A stretch of DNA of 64,000 bases from Leptidea sinapis (Eukaryota > Arthropoda > Insecta > Lepidoptera > Pieridae): positions 2,480,001-2,544,000 of the forward strand of contig NC_066301.1 in the NCBI RefSeq assembly GCF_905404315.1. The letters run 5' to 3'. The position numbers and the translations under genes were made by a program. The stretch's first letter is position 1; every line of letters starts with the position of its first letter. Below the pieces are notes generated by a model. The model worked only from the letters and a program-made list of their open reading frames with translations. It was not told the origin of the DNA and did not search any database. Positions 18,501 through 33,500 of this stretch are shown in pieces.

Positions 18501-21500
18501 ACTAAGATGTCGAACTCGACAGAAACAAATGCGTTACTAAAATCAAGTAAGGTTAAGATAGTAAGCTGTTGGTTATCCATAGCGAGACGAATATCGTCGG
18601 TAACTTTGACCAAAGCGGTTTCGGTGCTGTGTCCAGGACGAAAACCTGACTGCACGGGGCTTAGAAGACAGTATTTATTAAGGAAATAACTAAGTTGTTT
18701 ATAAACTAACCGTTCCAGTAATTAAGAAAGGAAAGGGAGTATAGATATTGGGCGATAGTCGCGAAAAGTCAGAGGGTTTGAAATTTTTGGTAAAGGAATT
18801 AAGTGAGCTTCTTTCCATGTTTTTGGGAAAGTATTAGATTTAATCGAAAAATTAAGGATGTGGGTTATTATAGGAAGAAGAATGTCAATAATTGGAATAA
18901 TCATGTTTCGGCCTACACAGTCGCTTCCTATGACTCTTGAGGAAATAGATAGTAAGTTATTCCTGACATCACTTTCAGTAAAAGGTACGAAAAAGAAAGT
19001 TTCAGGAGCTTGTTTCATGAAATTAGAGAAAGTATTTAGTGTAGTTTGCTTTGTATTGTGATCAAGAAGAACAGGACACCTTGAAAAGCGCCTATTAAGA
19101 GAATCGACGTTAAGTGAAGCAGGAAGAACTGTTTGTTGCTGTTTCCCAACACCAAGTGATCTTAAAAATTTCCAAACTATAGCAGGATCGGGATTATCGA
19201 CTGATTTAAATATGTGACGTTGTTGAGCATCCCTACATATTCTGTTGCATCGGTTTCGGATACTTTTATATTTAACTCGATCGGAACTAGAATTGCTAAT
19301 TTTGTACTTTGTTAATGCCCGAGTTTTTGCATTTATTAATGTTCTAATTTCATCTGTGAGCCAAGGAGCGGGAAGATGTTTCTTTTTAACAGGTCTAAAA
19401 GGCGCATGCATGTCATAAAGCTGTAAAATTAGAGAGTTGAAAAAACTGATTTTGGTTTCAATTGAGTCAGTATTATATACTACAGTCCAATCGATATTGC
19501 TAACATCATAGTTGAGACGATCCATGTTAATATTATTGAAGTTACGTAGCCAGACTGTTTGAGGTTTTAATTTAGGTAAACGAACTTTATATGACAAGAA
19601 TACCAGATCGTGATATGAAAAAGGCACTGAGGTGAACTGACCATGCTTATGTACAAGGTTATTTTTTGATACAATTATTAGATCAAGTAACGATGATTCA
19701 CAATTAGGTAGGTTATGAGTAGGCATTAAAGGAAGTAACTGCAAGTTGAAGGAGTCAATTATTGATTGGAGCTTTCTGCTGCGATGATTAACTTTGTACA
19801 TGCAGGTTTTGAAATCTCCCATTATGATCACATGGAGTAAGACAGTCAAGAATGGATTCAAATGAACTAAAATAATCAACGCCTAACAATGGACTGTAAA
19901 ACACACCCAATAGTACTTTGGAGTGTGATATGCTGACTTCAAGTACAAGATGTTCCGCAGAGTCACCGGGGGGTGGCTGAGGAAATACACTTATTATAGA
20001 ATATGAGAATCGTTCACGAATATATGTATGTATATTGCAACACCGCCGCCGACTCGGCCGGTACGGTCATTGCGGACAAGCTGAAAACCCGGTAAGGAGT
20101 AGGAAGTGGAAGGAAGACAAGGTTTGAGCCAGCTCTCAGACACTAGAATTGCATGAATATTATTACAATCAAATGAAGCAAGCATATCAGTGTAGCTAGA
20201 AGGCACACTCTGAGCATTTAAATGTAAAACATTGAAATTATTAACACAATTTAGTATTTTAAGATTGTAAGTAATACTGTCGAGTCGACATAGTATTTTT
20301 CATAGATGTCATCGTAAAGTTTAGGCGCCATTTCCTGCCTCGCAGGTGATATTTGTCTTACACAGATTGTTTTTGGCAAAATTTACTGACAGTGTCCTCT
20401 CCTTTTTTGGTATGTGTAGTTTTGGGTTTTAATTTAGAGATCATCAGCATCCAATAATGCCAGGTTTTAGATTTTAGCCCGTCTCCTCTATCGAAATTTG
20501 GATGTTTTTCAACTTCAATTTCTTTACGTATCATTCTTGGAAGATATCTATTCTCTTTTGCCTAAATTTTTGGTTGGTTAAAGAATCCGATTCGGAATGT
20601 AGTTACTACATCCGTTTTGACCAATCTAAAATTTTTCTCAATTTAAAATGTAAAAAGTATTTTTTTATCAATAATTAGTATTATAAATGGAAAATTTTCA
20701 CAAAATATACTGTTAAATGTTACTAAAATTTGCATTTCACGGCAAGCAATTCATTATAATATCATTAGTACAAAAGTTTCGAATTGATGTTTATTTCGCG
20801 ATGTCAAACAAGTATAAGTTATTAGTTAATTAAAAAAAATCTATTTAATATAATATGACAGTAGCAGACTGTAGTTTACAAAACAACCTGTTGCAGAAAC
20901 TAAAAAGCAAAAAAAAAAAACTACGTTTAAAAAAAACAACTTCAAAAACTCTAATGCAAACCTGGATACCTTTAATATTAATAAAATACGACTTATTGCT
21001 AGGTTTGAAGTCAGTGCCAATCCAAATGTAATATCAGGTACCTACACTCGCCATGCGTGACTGAGCGGGATAGCTTCGACTAGAACAAGACAATCCAAGC
21101 GGGCAGGCACCGAATTAAACCCTATCAATAGGTAATATATTATTAATATTAAAGATTTGCATACGAGGTATATTAAATTAAATCTTTATTAAGTTATTTT
21201 ATACTTTTCAGTTTTTGAAGTCGGTTTTTTTAAACGTAGTTATTTTTTTATTTCAGGTATTATGATTTTGGTTGTCTGTATATTTATTATCTTAAAGCTT
21301 ACCACAAACATAGGTCCCTTCACACACATCTCACCAGTAACAGATGCTTCTTTTATTTCTTTTCCAGTGTCCGGATCAATAAGCTGTAGCGAAAAAATTT
21401 CATTGAAATTGAAATGGAATTCTAACAGTTTCGATCGTGAAAAAATCTTTTAAAAGAGTCTTGGATGTATCATTGTTAAATATATTTATTATATACAATA

Positions 21501-24500
21501 TCGTGTTTTACTGTTACGAGCAGACATACGTGACCTCATGCTGGGCATCTGCTCGTTTTGTGTTTCACTAAATATATTTTTTTGAAGTGAAACTTATTTA
21601 GAATCGTTGTGATTTCAAACCGGATGCAACGGAAAAAACGACAGGTAAGAGACAAAAATACAAAAATGTGTAGGATGAAGCCGGCAAAGAATGAGACTAT
21701 GAGAGAAATATGCATACTATTGTATTTTTATGTATAAAGCGAGTAGGTATACCTTAATATATTCTTATGTCAAACGCACGACTTATAACTGCATAGACAC
21801 CAGGAGAACATAAATATGGTAGCGGTGTTAGTAATAGTAGTCTTTCATAGCGGTTGAAATCATGTGTCATCCTAGCATCATGTACCAGGACTTCATATGC
21901 AGTTTAGAGGTTCATGCACACTGCAGGTTTCACTTCTGACATTTGTACTTTGTACACACGCAATTATTTTTTATATTTACAACATTCTTAAAATGATTGA
22001 CAAGGTGTATTTAAAAGTTTGAACTAAAAAATACTATAATTGATTTAAATATATTATTTAAAATCAATGACTTATTTCGCGTGCGATCGGCCGGGGTTCC
22101 AGGCCGGCTAGAACTGGTTTTGTTTGTTTATAATCCAAGTCACTAGAGACAATAACTTCAATATTTTTAGTTTTTAATTTTGTTTTGTATAACTTGCAAT
22201 GAGCGATTCTCTCCTAAGAACGATTATCTAAATCTACCAGGAGAGTTTCGTAAATGATTGTAAATGCATAGTCATACAGGTAAATAAATTTTTATTTTGA
22301 TTTTATCTAATTTTATCAAAATGACATTAATATCATCATTTATACAATTTTATATTCGAATACAAACGGTGATATGGGCTCTTTTTGTATTAATTAATAA
22401 TTAGTTACCTTTATAGTATAAACAGGAAGGCATTTACCACAGCTGCCCAGTGGTACGGGGGTTCCCTGTACTGGCATCGCAACTGCACCCAGACACTCTG
22501 TTTGTCCGTACGCGTCAGTTATAGCAGTACCTTCTTGTAAACAACTCTAAAATAACATAGTTAAAATCTGTATTTGTATCAGTTACACAACGCACTCACG
22601 CACACTATATTTTGTGTATCATTCAACACGTCTCCACACACTTAAAGCAATTATTTTAAAGGATAACTAGATGCTGCCCGCATACATATTCCAATTTACT
22701 ACGAATGAAAACGTTATAAAGAACACCTTTACTTTGAGGATGTGCCTAAAATCAATCAAAAATCCTAGAAGTTTCCATGAGTTGGTAGCAATTTCTATCT
22801 ATAATTATATTCTTCTAAGCTTTTGTCCATTAGATCTCCTAAACTTGCACCATGTCAACTGGTGAAAGCTTTCTTTTTTTCAGTGGTATATTTGATATGC
22901 TGTATACGAAGGGAATATTTTTTCTAGTAAATTGAATTGATAAACATGATTATTTACATTAAGGCTCATTTGACTTTTGTGACATAATCTGTTATTGAAT
23001 CTTAATCAGACTGAAAAAGTGTAGCATCAGATGGCTATTTACTTGTTCGATATATTTTTAAAACACCAGTAGAGATTAAGTGGTTCCTTTTGATATAATC
23101 TAATGTATCGTTTATAAAAACTATGAATAAAAAAGGACCTATATGACATCCTTGAGAAACGCCGGATGTTGGGGAAAAAGTTTCGGATGTAAACCCTAAT
23201 GTGTTTAAATAAAAACCTAGTCTAGTTCTTTCTTCCTCGTACTTCAAAGCTGTGCAATGAGTTTCCTTGTGCGGTGTTGCCGGGACGACACGACAGGGGT
23301 ACCTTCAAAAAGAGCGCGTACACCTTCCTTAAAGGCCGGCAACGCTCTCGTGATTCCTCTGGTGTTGCAAGATGATGTGGGCGGCAGTGATCACTTAACA
23401 CCAGGTGACCCATACGCACGTTTGTCCTCCTATTCCATAAAAAAAAATCCAAATAATATTATTTTAGCTGTATGGGTATTATCGTAATATCATAATCTTA
23501 TAAATTTTATCATGTATAATTTGAGCGTCATTAATAAATACTTACTTTAATTTTATTTATTTGCAATTTGCAATATTTATTTATTTCTCTTTAAACTTTA
23601 ATAAAAGTCTAAATAATGCAAAATTTGCTTAGCTTTAAAAAAGATTTTCATACCCGAAGTTCAATTAATTTGTCAGGATGCAGTTTTGATCCAGAACAGA
23701 TAACTGTAATAAAACAGCTTAAATCGACTTCATCTTTTCGTCGTAGAAGTGCTGACACTATTGTAGGATTTATGAAACAATTATTTGGCTGAAAACAAAT
23801 AAATCTTAAATCTATATATATAAAAATGAATTGCTGTTCGTTAGTCTCGCTAAAACTCGAGAACGGCTGGACCGATTTGGCTAATTTTGGTCTTGAATTA
23901 TTTGTGGAAGTCCAGAGAAGGTTTAAAAGGTGAATAAATAGGAAAATGCTGCTAAATTAAACAAAACAACAAATTTGTTTTTCCTTTGATGTGTCCATAC
24001 ATAATTTCTATGAGAGAATTTATTGACGCACGGTTTGACAGTTCTTCTGTGAAACAATTTCATTACGACAGCAGGGTGCATATTTTACGCAGTAATTTTT
24101 GATGTTATTGACAAATTCATGTAAAAATATCATTATATTTATTATATACAGAACAACGTCTGTCGGGTCAGCTAGTTACAATATAAAATTAGCTAATTAG
24201 CTTTTGTATATGTAGACACTTGGGCACCCTAAGTCCTGGTAACGCAAAGCGAAAGAGTAAGCTCAAGACTCAGTAGGATTGTAAAAGATTGCGGATGCCA
24301 TTTGCCCATTAAGTGGATATTGGAAATCAGTGGTACAGGATTAGTCCGCATTGGATAGCTAGGCTGATCCGTTGACCGAAATAGCTGCCAGCGCTTGGGT
24401 TTCCATTAGCCGTATTGAGGCGCGAAGATAGAACTTTGTACATTATCCGTGCCTCTAGGCCCTACGGGCTACATCAAGTCGCGCAAGTCAGATAAACAAT

Positions 24501-27500
24501 TTGATAATTCTATGATTAGAGTTGTATTTAAACAAATTTACGAAAACCATGACCGTGTTTTTTCAGAACCATAACTCCATAATATGTTTTCTCTTATTAG
24601 AAAGGGAAAACGGGCACGTAGATCACCCGATAGAAATAAAAAACCAGCCCCAAATGGATATCAGCACCAGATATCAATATGGTGCTGATATCCGTCGTAT
24701 ATGCGTCGGTGGCATTTGAGAAGTTGTAAGGTTAGGTATAATACAGTAGCCAGCAGATTAACAAAATGACTCTGCAAGGCAAAAAGTTTCTAGTAGATCG
24801 TACAGTTGTAGAATTCCAGACATCAACGTGATGCGGATGGAATTCGCATTGTTACCTTAATATCTAGTGGTGAAAAATATGCTGCTGTGGATGCAGACAA
24901 TCTCTATATCTCTGCGCAGCGCCACATCCATGAAGAAGCTGATGTCCCTGGGTCAGCCCAGACCCAGTGATGAGAATGGTACTAAATATCAGGCTGAATT
25001 TGCGTGTTATAGTAACTGCTGGTGGTGGCCTGAATTGAAGTACTCTAATTTGGCCTTCCCTTCCATGTGAATACGGAACTAAATGTCACTCTATGTCAAT
25101 GCAGATTCGACAAATGGAGAGTTTTCAGTAAGGACAACAACCTATTCTTTAAGCTTAACAAGACTAAGTTAAGCCAGCATTGCAAACGTTGCATAGCAAT
25201 AGCAATTGCATAGCAGTCTAGATTTTAGAAAGAAGGTTGGTCCGATTGTCGTAGCTATACTGAAAAATGTAGGACCACCTGGTGTTAGAAGAACTCGTAC
25301 TCCATTTCGTTGATTTGCACCATATCATTGATATGCAAAATAAACAGTGTTGGGGATATAAAGGAGCCTTCAGGGACCAGTGTTGATGGGTTTTAAGTCT
25401 GAGCATGTGTCGTCTATAATAAGCTTAATGCTCCGATCAGCTCAAAAGCTAGTGATCCATTTTAATAATTTCTCGGGAATAAGGGAATAAGGCAGCTCCG
25501 CAATAGACGCTTATGACAACCCCTCGAACTCTTTCGCTAAGTTCAGACAAAGTAGGAAACTCAAAAACAACGCTGTGTGTGTATTGTGTGTTGCGATTCT
25601 GGACGTCCAGGTATGGATTCTCCAGAACTATTATGTCTGATATCGTCCTAGATTACATTAATTTGTAAATACCATTTTTTATGGCAAACTCGACTGTTGG
25701 TATGGTATGGTATAGGGGCTCCTGTTTCCGCAATTAGACCACTAGCATGGGACCATTTTGCGAGCAGTAATGTTACTCCAACCAGCCCTGCTCTTTCCAG
25801 AAGTTCAGAACATTCCTGGGGTGTTCGCAGACTTCCTGGAGCGACCTCGTATTGGTTAAGGTTTTTGCCCGTTGGTTGGCCACCCCCGCACATTCCAGGA
25901 TTACGTGAGCGACCGTTTCGTCGTCGTCCAGACAGCCTCAGCACTTAGGACTGTCCGTTACGCTGATTGTGAAGAGGTGTTTGTTTAGTGGTGTGTGACC
26001 CGTTGGGGTGCCCACCATTATACGGATGTCATGTCTGTTGAGGCTGATAAGTCTACGTGTCAGTTTGGGCGATAGTGCAGGAATCGCCTCCTTCGACTGT
26101 CTACAGCTTGATACATTCACCCATCGGGTGTTGTGTAGGTCGTTGGTGAGAGAGCGTATCCATGAGCGCATTTGGCTGAAGGGCAGTGGCTCATTTCCCA
26201 ACGAACCGCTATGTCCCTTGATCCATTGCAGAGTTACCCGGTTATAAGAGGCAACTTGTTCAAGGGTTTGGTGATACTCGTGTATTAGTGCTGAGTTGTA
26301 GGTACCCTTCAGCGCTGTTAGTACCGACATACTGTCATAAAGAATTCTGATTCTGTGGCCATGTACTTTTCTTCTTAATATTGCGCTGGCGGCTTCCTTG
26401 ATGGCTACGCACTCACATTGAAAGATGGAGCTGTGTGTGCCCAAGGGTATGGAAGTGTGTATATCCAGTTCCTGTGAGAAGATGCCAGCACCAGTTCCAG
26501 TAGCCATTTTTGAGCCGTCTGTGTAAATTCTTAATTCTCCTATATGCTATATATGCGATAGTTTTTATGAAAAGCATGTGTTTTAGGTATCTTGTCGCAT
26601 GGTGCCTCACAGAGGGGATGGTCCTTTGTTACCCTATTCCAGAGATTACTAAACTCGACTGTTATTCACACGGTTTTGAATGAGAGAGTGGTACTTCCTC
26701 GGGCGTGACGCTAAATATTCATAAGTTTTATACATTTTATAGTTATAATACTACTTAGTTAACTATGAATTTGAGATGGTAAAAAAGTAAGAAGGAGACA
26801 AAAGTACATTACCTTATATTTGTTGATCATTTCAATAATTATATCTATATTATCAGGTACGGATGTTTGCAGTATGCAAACTCCTAATGCTGGCATGCCG
26901 AGAACTAAGCCGAACCCTGACACCCAGTTTATAGGAGATACATGAAGTAGTTTGTAATTTTTTCTGAAATAATGAACATTATATGAGCACAACTTATGTT
27001 TTTTTAAAGTGATAACCCTCACTTCTAGGATTAATACACAAATAAAATTTGTAAACAAAATTTTGTGAACGCTGAGGGACTCGAGCCCACGACCTCTGGC
27101 GTTTCGTGCCAGTGCTCTAACCAACTAAGCTAACCGTTCGAGTGACGCATCATCATAAAATCTTGTATGCTTTGTTCAACTCCCAGGTTGTGGCTTCAAC
27201 TACAGGATCTACTTTATAGTTTATAAGTTGGTTAGAGCACATGCACGGAATGCCAGAAGTCGTGGGTTCGAGTCCCACATCATTCATAAAATTTTGTTTT
27301 CAAATTTTATTTGTATTATATATATAATACATACTTATAATACATAAGAGCAATTGTTAAGATGCACAATGACAATAAAGAGATGTCCAGCACTTAATAG
27401 ATGAATACATCTTAAAAATGTTGTATGTTTAATGTTATTCATTAATAACTTTTTGCATATTGTGTAACCCATATAAGTACGCTGTACTCAAACTCTTGTT

Positions 27501-30500
27501 GTTGTTGTGTTTAAATGACGAGATAAAGACGAAGACATAAGAAGAATTTTAGAAGATGAATAAAATGAAACTGATGTTGAAGAAGATATCATTGGATCAA
27601 TAAAAAGTTGAAAATGATGATGGCAGCATGGGAAGAACACCAGGATCACATACAGGATCACCAAGGTCTTCTTCTTAATTCTTAATTCTTCGAAATTCTT
27701 TAAGTTCAAGCTTGTCGCTATAAAACGCACATTTTTTTAATCTTTAGGCAAAAATAATCTGGTTTTATCCGAAGATAATGCGTGGTACCAACACCTCCTT
27801 GATGAAGGTCGCCGAAGCCTGCAGGGTATCAACGTAATTTAATTTGATAAAAAAATGTACTGTATTGATATTTTTCTAACATAAAGTTCACCAATAAAAT
27901 TATTTTCTATACTGTTTTATTTTGTCTTGCTATACGGCAACAGTAAAAAAAATACGACATGTTTTTGACTTTTTCAATATATTAGATCCTTGGCCACAAG
28001 GTCACAACATACTTAGTTTGGATTAGTCCAAGGTTCCAGAGTCCATAGAAAAATACAGGGCTCATGTACTTCATAGTGTACACGAACTTGTCGGATTCGC
28101 TCCCCGTGTACCACATACGGTACACCAGCTTTGAGCTTTTTTTTTCAAATTTCAGCAAAATGTTCAACTATAATTGCAATGATCGGGATCAAAAACTATT
28201 TAGGTTCGAACATTTCCTATACAATTGCATTTTAAATGAGGTTGAATGTGCCAACTATGGCAGAAGATACGCGAGGGACGAATGGGTCGTCACTAGTACA
28301 TATAGCCACTCAGTATAGTATTGCATGATATGTAGATTAGGATTATTTTATTGTTGTTTGCTTGAGTTCTCGTAACAGGTTTCTGCTTGTGGCGGCGACA
28401 TGAAATGGGTCATCCCCTTCCCTAAAATATGGTTGAGGGAGGCGATGGCTGGCGTCATGCTCGTGAACGTGCGCTGCTTGTGGTCGCAGGATGATCCTGT
28501 TGCCGGAGACTCGGTTTCAGAAGAATGCTCACAGAATACCTTTATGTATTTATGGTGTGTGTGGATGATGCAGCTACTGTACTCAATAACTTTTCTAATA
28601 ATTTACATCTACTTTTTGGACTTTCTCGTGTAAGGCATTGACTATTTGACGTTTTAGTATGTTTGTTGCATCATTTTACATATTATATTGTAATTGAAAT
28701 GATTTGTAAATCGATGGAAATGTAAATCTTGATATAAAAGAGTGGCAATAAGTTTCTTGCTACTTCTTCTCATTTGCTCAACCCTTTACGAAGTAGCGGT
28801 AGATTCCATTTTTTTGACATTCATAAGTGTCATTCCGTGACCTACATGAATATAGTGATTTTGATTTGATTTGATTTTACATACATAATAAATGTTTTTG
28901 CTTGTTATTTTTACTTGTCGGTAAAAAAGTTTCCATTCAGGTAGTGTGAGTAGTCACATTTCAAGGAACTATGCCTTAATGTTTTATTGTGGGACGTACA
29001 TGGGTAACTGATACCACTTAGCATCACCATATGACATCATCTACTCTATGCGGCATTTCATCATCATCAGCTGGAAGAGTCCATTGCTGGAAGAAGATCT
29101 CCCCCAAAGATTTCCACGACGATCGGTCCTGCGCTGCTTTCATCCAATCCTTTGGATACGGCATTTATGCTCAAATAATTGTACATCTTAAATTATGAAA
29201 ATGTATAAAAAAATTACTTACATATCGATTTTTTTATAATTTGAGAAGTCAAGCAATTTATCGAAGACTGTCTGATGTTTGAATGCCGCTACCTTCATTT
29301 TGTCAGTGACTGTACCACTGGTGCTAATTAGAAATGGAGAAATTGTGTCCACATCTATTACTGAAACTCTAAAATTATTAATTTTATTTTAACTTCATAA
29401 TGTATTGTACAGTTATATAATAGCATGACAAAAACTAGTGCTCTTAATACACAAGTAATCTAAATTGCTCTCTATACAGGAGATTGTGGATTGCAGCCCG
29501 AGCCGTAGTCGAGGGCGTAAGTCAGCCGAGTGTGTGCTGAGTAAGTTGCTCCCAAATTTTATACGGATATTTTCAACACATTTGATAGGAAAAAACAAAC
29601 AATTGTATTGCATAGATCGTTTAATTGCTCTTCCATTGTTAAAAATTATCGTAAACAGTCAAGTACTTTTCTGTAGGTATTTAGGATTTCGTTTACATTT
29701 TGTGCTGCATCTTCTGAAGAAAATTTTTAAATTTGTACAACATTTAGCACACAGCAACAAATGCGATACAAACAAAATATGAAAAAAGGGATATGGCGCC
29801 CAAGTTTTCTTTTTGCACGCGACAAACATAAGGTGATCGATTACATACAGCCATACAGTCAACTTCAAAACTATTAGTTTATTTATAAAATGCATTTTAT
29901 AACAAATTATTGTGAATTATATATAAATGGTTTTTCGTCTTAATTAGGGACACACTTATGTATTCTAAAAATTTAAATCGATTTTCAGCGACATAAAACC
30001 TCTTTGTTGTTACCAAAAATAACTATATTATCCGGTTTAATTGAAAATACTTTGTTTACTCTCATATAATTTGAAGTAAAGTAGTAACTTAACTTGGTAG
30101 GAATAATACTCATATGCACTAGTATATAGTACTACATCGGTAGAATCTGTTATAGTTACGTTTATGGCCTTAGCGATGTAATAAGGCTCATTTTACAAGC
30201 AAGTGTGTTGAAAAATATATTGTATTATCACGATACGTCTTGAAAAAGCAATTCGTCATAATATCAATTACTAGCGGCCCGCTCCGGCTTCGCACGGCTA
30301 TAAAATATATTGCCTATGTCATTCACTGAAAAAATGATTAAAATCGAAACAATAGTTTTGATTTATTCATTTCTGCCCATGGCCCGCACGTTATAAATTT
30401 AGAGTAAAACAATTATTTTTTCCCTAAACCACGAAGATTTCCTGCTATCTTTGGAATATCTAAATTCATACACTATATTTTTACCTATTTACTTTTTGAT

Positions 30501-33500
30501 ACATTGTCGCGCTGAGAGCTCCGATAATAAACGCGTCCGTTCGCCTATTTATAGGCACGCTCCCGCCGCTCCGGCCGGCCGGAACCACCGCATACACTAC
30601 GTCTCGCAATTTTTTAATCTGTAATATCTTTGAAAATATTCATTTAAATCATATTCTACAAAGGGCCATATAGATCTATAGTAAATCAACAATGTATTTA
30701 AGGTATTTAATCAGATAAGGATTAATGCTGTATTGGTTAAAATTGCTTCGAAAATTAGCCATTATTTGTCGTAAAAAGTAAATGACAAAAAAATGTTATT
30801 GTGGGGTATCCATTAGAGATAAACATATACCATAGCGAAGTCTTCTGTACACCTTTTTAATGTGTACAATAGTACACTGTATAGTGTACTAACTATTTAG
30901 TACATTATTTTGATAAATCTCGTAGGGCTCAGCCTGCGTTTGCAATGTAAGCGGAGAAAATTTTATTATTTACGACATCACATAAGAAACCTCAAAAATA
31001 ACAGTATTTCTCCACTATTTAATGGATGTTATTTATACAAATAAGCCTTCCCCTTCAATCACTCTATCTATAAAAAAAAACCGCATCGAAATCCGCTGCG
31101 TAGTTTTAAAGATTTAAGCATACATAGGATATAGGGACAGAGAAAGCGACTTTGTTTTATACTATGTTGTAATACTAGCTTAAGCTCGCGACTTCGTCGG
31201 CGTGGAATTGTTACTTCGGGTTAAGGCTACATATAGTCCGCGACCTCGTTTACGTAAAAGTTGACGTTGCGTACACTATATTTTTAGATTTGTTTTCTTC
31301 CGGCAGAAGTAGATATTGATTTTCACCCGAACCAGATCTCGATACGGCAACATATATTGGAAAAACAAATTCTGTTCCTTTCTCGCAGAGCTAACTGGAG
31401 CCACCGCCCTTCCCGCCGGCTTTGCACATCATAAATGCACGCGCAGTACTTGATCATTATTTGCTACACTATGAATTTAAAACTAGAATATCATCTCCTA
31501 AGATGTTCATTGAAATGTAAAGGGCAATTTTATTTATTATTAAATACTGTGATGAATAACGTATTTATTTGGATAAGAATTAATACCATACAAATTAAAT
31601 TTAAAAACAAAATTTATGAACGATGCGGGATTCGAACTCGTGACCGTGACGCTCCTTGCGAGCACAGGTGCGAGTGCTCTTCCACTGACGTTCGAGTGAC
31701 GTATCGTTGATAAATCTTTTATAATATTATGTTTAACTCTCAGGTTGTGGCTTCATATACAGGATCCACTTTACAGTTGATAGCCTGCCCAACCCCAATA
31801 TTTTTCATATTAGAAAATTGACTTGAGATGTCGCTCCTGCAAATCTAAACAATTTGTTATTTTAAAGTGGTAACCCTCGCTTCTGAACTAATTACACAAA
31901 TTAAATTTATAAAAAAAAAATATAAACGATGTGGGACTCGAACTCGCAACATCTCGCCTTCCGTGCGAGTGTTCTTCCACTGAGCCAACCGTTCGAGTGA
32001 CGTATCGTTGACAATCTTGTATATATGTCATGTTCAACTCTCAATTCAGTCCCGCATCGTTCATATTTTTGTTCATGTTCAATTTTGTTTTAAATAAAAT
32101 CAATATGCTTAATTAGTATATATCCAGGTAACACTGAAAATATTTAGAAAATGAAAAATTAATGTAGAAATTTTCCAATACTTTTATTGTTTTTCGAAGT
32201 AATCTCCGTTCCTCTCTACATATCATCGCATTCGATGGAACCACTGAGAAAAGCAGTGGGCTCATTCTTGCTTAGGGGTCTCTTCTATAGCATTTTCGTA
32301 CGCTTTCACCGCATCTTCGGGACTCGTAAAGCGAATACCTTGAATTTTATCTTTAGTTCTTGGGAATAAATAAGAATCGCAGGGCGCTAGGTCAGGACTG
32401 TATGGCGGATGACTCGTTATCTCGACACCTGCAATAGTCAAATATTCAACAGTCCGTTTTGCGAAGAGCGCTGAAGCATTGACGTGGTGAAGGAGGATCC
32501 TGCTTCGAGGGCGTTGCTATCGAATTTTTTCCAAGATAACAGGCAAACAGCGATTGACATACCAGTCTGCAGTAACTGTCCTTCCATCTTCTAGCACAAC
32601 TGTCGCGAAATGACCTTTCCGACCAAAGAATGAGGCAATCATCTTTTTAACTGACTTCAAAAAAGGAGGAGGTTCTCAAATCGTCGGTATTTTTTTTTAT
32701 GTTTGTTACCTCTAAACTTTCGACTGTGAGAACCGATTTTGATAATTCTTTTTTATTCAATAACTGGTGCTTCCCGAATGGTCCCATTGTAATTTGGTCC
32801 AGATCTGACACTGGAATCCATGAGAAAACCATAAAAGGTCTTAAGTTTTGCTATACAAACGTATAGCAAAGTGGATAATAAATTTACGAATAACTCAATA
32901 TAGCGCCGACAGATTTAGATGATTCTGTTTTTATTGGAAGGCATACTTCAAAGATAATTTGGTGAGAGATTTTTTTTTTTTTTATGGAATAGCAGGACAA
33001 ACGAGCGTACGGGTCACCTGGTGTTAAGTGATCACCGCCGCCCACATTCTCTTGCAACACCAGAGGAATCACAAGAGGAATCACAAGAGCGTTGCCGGCC
33101 TTTAAGGAAGGTGTACGCGCTTTTTTTGAAGGTACCCATGTCGTATTGTCCCGGAAACACCGCACAAGGAAGCTCATTCCATAGCTTTGTAGTACGAGGG
33201 AGAAAGCTCCTTGAAAACCGTACTGTAGAGGACCGCCACACATCCAGATGGTGGGGATGAAATCCTAACTTGTGGCGTGTCGTGCGAAGGTGGAATTCGG
33301 CGGCAGGAATCAGGTTAAACAGCTCTTCGGAACACTCCCCGTGATAGATGCGGTAGAAGACACACAATGAAGCGACGTCTCTACGCAACGCCAAGTGATC
33401 CAGCCGTTCACAGAGCACTGAGTCCCCGACAATTCGAGCTGCTCTACGTTGCACGCGGTCAAATGGATCGAGCAGATACTGGGGTGCGCCAGACCAGAGA

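Noticed and set aside
24522..24719. 65-codon plus-strand frame
   Set aside because: Contains the perfect inverted repeat and words shared with a decayed repeat at 12.55 kb; not gene-like.
27227..27290. Possible functional tRNA gene
   Set aside because: 5' half of the D arm is missing and a mirrored partial copy sits next to it; repeat-derived.
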